Assembly: GCA_037954325.1 (NCBI GenBank)
Contig: JBBMNZ010000015.1
Location: 9,704,001 to 9,768,000, forward strand
From: Fistularia commersonii
Lineage: Eukaryota; Chordata; Actinopteri; Syngnathiformes; Fistulariidae
Reading direction: 5' to 3'
DNA length: 64,000 nt
Shown here: positions 59,301 to 64,000 of the stretch, piece after piece
Layout: the number at the start of each line of letters is the position of its first letter
Position numbering within the stretch: the first letter of the stretch is position 1
Notes under the pieces: model-generated
What the model saw: only the letters and a program-made list of their open reading frames with translations
Database searches by the model: none
Told to the model about the DNA's origin: nothing
Position numbers and translations under genes: made by a program

Positions 59301-59548
59301 CGATGAAATCAGGGAGAATGTAATATTTCTGGCCCGTCCCAGTATGTGTTTGCGTGTTTCAGGTGCCGTCTGTGTTAACTGTCTCGTCTTGTGGATCACT
59401 TTGAATGCATTCACACACACACACATAAACACAAGCATGTTGCACAAATACGGAATGCGGTTATGATGTAAATATGTATGGATTATATATATTAAAAAAA
59501 AAAAAAGAAGCTATTTTTTTGCATGCTTTTGTACCTATGATTACTGAC

Positions 59549-59554
59549 AATAAA
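59549..59554 (+). terminator. camkk1: candidate camkk1 poly(A) signal
   Basis: AATAAA in actgacaataaaaaaaa, about 1.5 kb after the stop and followed by T-rich and tgtt sequence. Confidence 0.45.
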
Positions 59555-59634
59555 AAAAAATATGAATACTATTTTATATTATTTTTGGAGTGTTATCACA
59601 GAAACACACACACACGTAGACAGACTGTACATGT

Positions 59635-59640
59635 TTTATT
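59635..59640 (-). terminator. p2rx1: candidate p2rx1 poly(A) signal
   Basis: TTTATT on the + strand, i.e. AATAAA on the - strand, about 360 bp after the p2rx1 stop. On the - strand it is followed by a gtgtgtgtgtttctgtg-type stretch. Confidence 0.5.
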
Positions 59641-59998
59641 GGCCTCCATCTTTGAACATGGGGGGGGGTAACATGGCGACGCAATGTTTTATGGTTTGTT
59701 TGGATGTCGAAGGGGTGAGGAGACGGCGATGGAGGCGCCACCACCCTCTCCCCTCCGCCGCCATCATCCCCTCACGGCGGTTAAAAAGTAAACAACCCAG
59801 TCGAAGCAGGCCCGAGGAACGTCAACACCAAACACAAGGCAGGAGGTTTTCTTTTTTTTTTCGTCCTCTCGCTCTCTTGTCCTCGCCATGTCGAGGCTCC
59901 GCCCCCCCCCCAGGGGGTCACTGCTGCACATAGATGAGGTAAGAAGGGTCATTTTCTGGGGTCATGTTGGGTAGGGAAAAAAAAAAAAAACGCTGAAT

Positions 59999-60055
59999 TC
60001 ACAATTTCTCCTCAGATACCTGGGTCTCTGTGCTGCCCGCCTCCGAATCCGGGTC
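59999..60055 (-). CDS. p2rx1: p2rx1 terminal coding exon (probable)
   Basis: Acceptor cctctgcag, then DPDSEAGSTETQVSEEKL and TGA at 60001-59999. The phase fits and the acidic Ser/Thr-rich tail is plausible, but P2X tails are poorly conserved. A gtatct donor inside (after ETQ) would allow a longer tail from another downstream exon. Confidence 0.65.
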   Translation of the reverse strand, partial: DPDSEAGSTETQVSEEKL

Positions 60056-63000
60056 CTGCAGAGGAAACCGAAACCAAAACAGACCTTTTTTTTAAAGACT
60101 CTTGTCATGTGCAGGAGGCCTTTCGTCATAGCGCGAGAGGTAAGCATCTACCGCTAACTGGCTGGCGTTTGGAGATAGATCCTTGGGTGTTGGAGTTGCG
60201 GAGTTGGAGTTTTAACAAAAAAAAACAAAGGCACGTATTCATTTTAAACATGGCCGCCTCTGAAACTAATGCACAGAAATGCTACAACTGCTATCCGTCC
60301 AGGGGATACTAAATGCATGTCTTTGGTGCCTCTTTGCTGCCATCTAGTGGTCATACCGATCCCCCGCCCTAGCACCCGACCCCACCGCCGGCTTACCTGT
60401 ACATGCGTGTCCGTGTATTTGAATTTCATGTTCTTGTAAAATTCTCTTTTCGGCAGCAGATAGAGCAGCACCAGGTCACAGACGACCGTAGCCTGAGACA
60501 GAAAAGGCAAAGAAAATAAAATGAGAGAATCACCCGCGGATGTTAGTTTGCACGCCGCGAAATCGAAAGGTCTTGAACGCACCACTCCAAAAATGCCCAC
60601 TCCCGATCCTATTGCCGTCAGCGTGGGGATGATATCGAATTTCCTGGCCTGCGAGCAAAAGTGAAGCGCACATTAGCCCCTCGTTGGTTGGAATCCGCGC
60701 TGGACTGACGGGCCGACTCACCAGGGACTGGACGATAATATCGATCCGGATGCCGTAGACCTTGAGGAGAGTTCTCTTCTCCACCCCGTCCTCCATGTAA
60801 TGTTTAGCGTACCTAAAATGGAAACTTCAACTCGTCAGTGACAAGATTCGTCTTTATGACCAGTGCTGATGAGAGCTAAAAACAAAAAAGGGGGAACGCA
60901 GCCGGTTTTATGGGCTCTGTCGGCCACCTGTTTTGCAGTGTAGCTAATATGCTACCAATAACCGCGTAGCTGTATTACAAACATCGTAAACTCAGGGCAA
61001 TAATTCAGGGGGGGTAAACGGCCAAGTTCAAAGCGGCAAAAAATGGCAAACACAGCTAGCCAAACACAGGCTAAGATCGTGAACTGCAGATAGCAACTAT
61101 GAAAGTTTATATATCATCTATGGCGGCATGGTGGCGACCAGTCCAGTGTGAAGTAACTAGCATAGCCTTCAGCTAAATGTAGCTTCCATCTGACTTCATT
61201 CTGAGAGCTTAATAGCCTAGCCTTCAACTAAATGCATGAAAATATTAAGTATTTATGTGATATCACATCCTAGTTTGCACAGACTGTGTGCAATGGGATG
61301 GAATCATGCAAATTTATGGAGAGTACATATTCTCAGAGCTAACTAGCGTTGCTTTCAGCTAAATGTAGCCTTCAGTTGATTTTATCCTCGGAGCTAACTC
61401 ATGTAGCTTTAAGCTGACTTCATATTCAGCGCTAACTAACGTTTCCTTCAGCTAAATGTAGCCTTCAGTTGACTTTCTCTCAGAGCTAACAGGCATAGCC
61501 TTCAGCTAAATGTAGCCATTAGTTTACTTTCCCTGCTGGTGGCCAATGACAGCTTAGAGAGGCCATTGCCACCCCACGGCCCTAAAGGGCAGGATATGTA
61601 TTGTAGAAAAATGAAAAAAATATTAAAACATCTATCATGAACCCCTTCCTTTCCTTCAGCTAAGTCTGGCTAACATGCTAAAACACGACACAATTAGCTT
61701 AGAGAGTGTGACATGCTCAAAACTCTGTTTCGAACTTCGGAAACCAATACTAGTTTTCACCCAGAAACGCCACAATAAAGCCTTTTAGCAAATGTTTCAG
61801 CACCTTTTTGCGACAGATGTTGCGCGCAATGTTCGGCCAACCCCTTCCAAGAATTATTCGCCATCTGCGTGCCTTCATACACCTCACGAGACGGGTTTCG
61901 TTGATCCCCATACTTCCTCATCGCCCTCGCCCCGTTCCTGCAGAAGCGCTGGGAGCCCTGTTTGCTTTCTCTCCGCATTTATTTTCTTTATTTTTACACT
62001 GCGGTGCTTAAAAGAAAAAAAGGTCCGCCGTCCAGAAAGGGCCAATTGTTCCACACGGCTTCTCATTGTTTTCCTCGCGCACCTTGCGGTACTCCACCAT
62101 GTTTACCCACCTGAAGTTGTATCCGACTGACGCCCTGGCCTTGTCGGTCTCTGTGGGATTCCCGTAGAGGCCGTGGAACTTGTAGTCCGGCTTGCAGTGT
62201 CTCACGTCCACATCAAAGTTGCACGTCCAGTCGACCACGATGCCGATGGCCCCGCCCTGTCGGAGAGCCGGCAGCCGGTAGCCGCGGGAGAAACGGGACG
62301 GCGGGCGGAATCCAAAAAGGGCGAGCGTCACTCACCTCTCTGGCGATGGTTTCAAAGTTGAAGCCGGAGTATCGGACGATGTCTCCCAGTTTGAAAATGG
62401 GACACAGCGGAGCTTCGTCGGGGTGGTAGAGGCACCTGCCGATGTAGCGGGCATCGATGCCCTCCACCAGATTGCTCCTGCACACAGTGTTGAGGTGATT
62501 TGGTGTTACCATGGTTACCGGCGCCACAGGGTTTTGATTTTATTATGATTACCTTTCTCCACGTGAGTCCAAAGTTAAGCTTTTCAGAAAGTCTCTCTGA
62601 GCGAAATCTAGATGGGAGCTGCATCTGAAGTGGGTTTAAGGCTCGTTCTGCAGGAACTACTGGAAATGTTGTTCTATTTCTTCATCAAAAATCTAATTTA
62701 CCATTTTATTACATGGAAATATATAGTATTTATGTTATGTCACGTCCTAGTTTGCACGGGCTGTTGTTTGATGGGATGGAATCATGCAAAGTTCAGGTGA
62801 ATGTAGCTTTCAGCTAACCTCAGAGCTATCCTGTGAGCTAACTAATGTATCCTTCAGCTGAACGTAGCTTTAAGATGGCTATCCCCAGAGCTAACTAGCA
62901 TAACCTTAAGCAAAATATTGTTTCAATCTATCATCATTCTGAGCTAACTATCATAGCCATCAGCTAAATGTAGCCTTCAGCTAATGCTATCTCTTCAGGG

Positions 63001-63607
63001 CTAACTGATAGCCTTCAACTAAATGTCGTCTTCAGCTGACTTTATCTTCAGCGCTAACTATCATAGCCTTCAGATAAATGTAGCTTTCAGTTGACTTTAT
63101 CCACACAGTTACCTCATGTAGCCTTCAGTTGACTTCGTCTTCAGAGCTTACTAATGTATCCTTCAGCTTAATGTAGCCCTCAGTTGACTTTATCCTGAGA
63201 ACTAACTAGCGTAGCCTTCAGCTAAATGTAGCCTTCAGTTTTTTTCTTATCCTCAGAGCTAACTTATATTGCCTTTGGTGAAATGGAAAAGTCTGAATGC
63301 ACAAATGACGTCACTCAAACATTGTTTTTGGGTATAAAATGACTAAATATTGTTAATATTTTGATATTGTAAGGGACAAGATGAAATCTGACGGGTGAGA
63401 GAGTGACACCTGACATTGGTGCACAAACACTGCTATCTGAACCATAAAAGTATGTTTTTAATTTTATTTTTATCAACTTTTTGCCTCACAACTAACGTCA
63501 AACTGGACCGGGTGGAAGTCTGTCACCTGGTGACGCTGAACAACGGGAAGGTGACGGAATTCTTGATGAACAGCGTGTAGTTTTCGGCGGACATCAGCAA
63601 GGGAGGG
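59999..63607 (-). CDS. p2rx1: p2rx1, ATP-gated P2X1-type channel (3' part, 7 exons)
   Basis: Trimeric plasma-membrane cation channel opened by extracellular ATP. Coding exons in transcript order: 63607-63527, 62477-62336, 62256-62111, 60812-60722, 60648-60583, 60492-60397, 60055-59999. They join to 225 residues plus stop, roughly human residue 177 to the end. Visible features: AENYTLFIKN (ATP-site Thr), paired cysteines of the ectodomain (GRCLYHP, APLCPIF, WTCNF, RHCKP), the GYNFR ATP-site motif, LLKVYGIR (ATP-site Lys), TM2 (SGVGIFGVATVVCDLVLLYL) and the YxxxK motif just inside the membrane (YKNMK). P2X1 rather than P2X4/5 is supported by RHCKPDYKFHGLY and GSGVGIFGV. The N-terminus, TM1 and the first half of the ectodomain are beyond the window. 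Tail to tail with camkk1. Confidence 0.92.
60397..60492 (-). CDS. p2rx1: p2rx1 exon (family exon 11), TM2 and YxxxK
   Basis: ATVVCDLVLLYLLPKREFYK, then NMKFKYTDTHVQ; acceptor tgtctcag, donor gtaagc. 96 bp, phase 0. Confidence 0.93.
60583..60648 (-). CDS. p2rx1: p2rx1 exon (family exon 10)
   Basis: ARKFDIIPTLTAIGSGVGIF, then GV; acceptor gctcgcag, donor gtgcgt. 66 bp, phase 0. Start of TM2. Only 73 bp from the previous exon. Confidence 0.93.
60722..60812 (-). CDS. p2rx1: p2rx1 exon (family exon 9)
   Basis: (R)YAKHYMEDGVEKRTLLKVYG, then IRIDIIVQSL; acceptor cattttag, donor gtgagt. The Lys of LLKVYGIR is the ATP-contacting Lys309 equivalent. Confidence 0.93.
60813..62110 (-). other. p2rx1 1.3-kb intron
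   Basis: Contains minisatellite array 1 (about 61140-61545) and otherwise unique sequence. No exon was seen. Confidence 0.6.
61140..61545. repeat. p2rx1 intronic minisatellite, array 1
   Basis: Degenerate ~50-55 bp unit built from cttcagctaaatgtagcc, cagttgact(tt) and cagagctaact. It includes an interspersed block (61255-61312) with cctagtttgcac and gggatggaatcatgcaaa. Confidence 0.8.
62111..62256 (-). CDS. p2rx1: p2rx1 exon (family exon 8)
   Basis: GGAIGIVVDWTCNFDVDVRH, then CKPDYKFHGLYGNPTETDKA and RASVGYNF plus two bases; acceptor ccgacag, donor gtgggt. Holds the NF(R) ATP-site motif. Confidence 0.95.
62336..62477 (-). CDS. p2rx1: p2rx1 exon (family exon 7)
   Basis: (R)SNLVEGIDARYIGRCLYHP, then DEAPLCPIFKLGDIVRYSGF and NFETIARE; acceptor gtgtgcag, donor gtgagt. 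142 bp. Confidence 0.93.
62478..63526 (-). other. p2rx1 1.05-kb intron
   Basis: Contains minisatellite array 2 (about 62795-63265) preceded by a block also present before array 1. No exon was seen. Confidence 0.6.
62795..63265. repeat. p2rx1 intronic minisatellite, array 2
   Basis: Same unit as array 1 in the same orientation, about nine copies. Preceded at 62735-62794 by the same cctagtttgcac...gggatggaatcatgcaaa block. Confidence 0.8.
63527..63607 (-). CDS. p2rx1: p2rx1 exon (family exon 6)
   Basis: Reads PPLLMSAENYTLFIKNSVTF, then PLFSVT and two bases of Arg; acceptor cccccag, donor gtgaca. AENYTLFIKN matches human AENFTLFIKN and holds the ATP-contact Thr. Confidence 0.88.
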
Positions 63608-63825
63608 CTGGGGGTACAAGCACAGGAGGCAGTCAGCATTTCCTGTTTACGAGTTCAGCACCTGAGTGTTAGCATCCGCACCCTTCATATCTAGTGGTAG
63701 TTTTCCTAACATACTCACGAGTCGACAGGTAAAAGTTCATTTTGATCTTGCAAATACTGTAGTTGGGATCAAGAAGGCCAAAATTGTCAACATACTAATT
63801 AGTAAGTAGGGTTGACAATAACGTC

Positions 63826-64000
63826 AACTTCTTCTTTTACTTTTGGCAGCTCCCTCGAGGGGTCACCGCGGCCAATCTCCGTCTAACCCTTTCCTCTGAC
63901 ACCAACCAACCCTTTCCGCCCATCCATAAATCATCTCCCTGGTATCCTTCCTGTCCCCCTGCCTGGTAACTCCAACCTCAACATCCATCTGTGAGAGATG
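63826..64000 (-). mobile_element. LINE 3' tail, continuing past the window end
   Basis: On the - strand it reads like the 41152 copy: a Glu/Gly/Arg-rich RT C-terminal end with ggttagacggagattggcc, then gtgacccctcgagggagctg and an AAG-type tail (near 63830). Diverged and truncated by the window. Confidence 0.5.

Larger units (their letters stand above)
58034..59580 (+). other. camkk1: camkk1 3' UTR (approximate end)
   Basis: Non-coding sequence after the camkk1 stop, with a C-run plus (CA)n (58674-58728), a TG run and a TA array (59213-59300). The end is inferred from the AATAAA at 59549. Confidence 0.5.

Noticed and set aside
59764..59952. - strand open frame MTLLTSSMCSSDPL... as a p2rx1 tail exon
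   Set aside because: It follows an accgcag-free, weak acceptor (gaccccag), lies in C/G-run and poly(T) sequence, and has no resemblance to P2X tails. The exon at 59999-60055 already gives a stop in phase.
63608..64000. Further upstream p2rx1 exon (Cys-rich head of the ectodomain)
   Set aside because: No frame gives the expected ...EIxGWCP motif; the stretch holds a short unique segment and a LINE tail.

Overview
The window is nuclear DNA of a ray-finned fish, probably a teleost. The genes are split into short GC-rich exons with consensus splice sites, set in AT-rich introns full of (CA)n/(TG)n microsatellites. The exons encode vertebrate protein families, and the interspersed repeats (Tc1, pogo-like, hAT, SINE-like, RTE-like LINE tails) are of kinds common in fish. 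Nothing bacterial, plasmid-like or phage-like was seen.

Three protein genes are supported. (1) atp2a3, the SERCA3 calcium pump, on the + strand: 16 coding exons from 3690 to 21070. Its first ~154 codons lie upstream of the window. (2) camkk1, Ca2+/calmodulin-dependent protein kinase kinase 1, on the + strand: a likely CpG-island promoter with a non-coding first exon near 27.6-28.3 kb, a 14-kb first intron, and 15 coding exons from 42495 to 58033 that give a complete 492-residue protein. (3) p2rx1, an ATP-gated P2X1-type cation channel, on the - strand: its last seven coding exons from 63607 down to 59999. Its 5' half lies beyond the window end. camkk1 and p2rx1 are tail to tail, with candidate poly(A) signals about 80 bp apart.

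The three genes serve one theme, cytosolic calcium. P2X1 admits Ca2+ at the plasma membrane, CaMKK1 is a Ca2+/calmodulin-activated kinase, and SERCA3 returns Ca2+ to the endoplasmic reticulum. From memory, ATP2A3, P2RX1, CAMKK1 and P2RX5 are also neighbours on human 17p13, which supports the paralogue assignments. Here the order and the p2rx1 orientation differ.

Layout: 1-3689 upstream atp2a3 intron; 3690-21070 atp2a3; 21071 to about 22920 atp2a3 3' UTR; about 22.9-27.6 kb intergenic repeats including a hAT remnant; 27.6-28.56 kb CpG island; 28.3-42.5 kb camkk1 intron 1 (SINE-like, hAT MITEs, a pogo-like element with a nested hAT element, a LINE tail); 42.5-58.0 kb camkk1 coding exons with a decayed Tc1 transposon in a kinase-domain intron; 58.0-60.0 kb abutting 3' UTRs; 60.0-63.6 kb p2rx1; 63.8-64.0 kb LINE tail.

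No novel system of the CRISPR or gene-cluster kind was found. The best leads are structural: oppositely oriented transposon copies flanking atp2a3 exons 9-11, two non-canonical GC donor sites, a minisatellite block duplicated between two p2rx1 introns, and a triple palindrome upstream of the camkk1 start codon.
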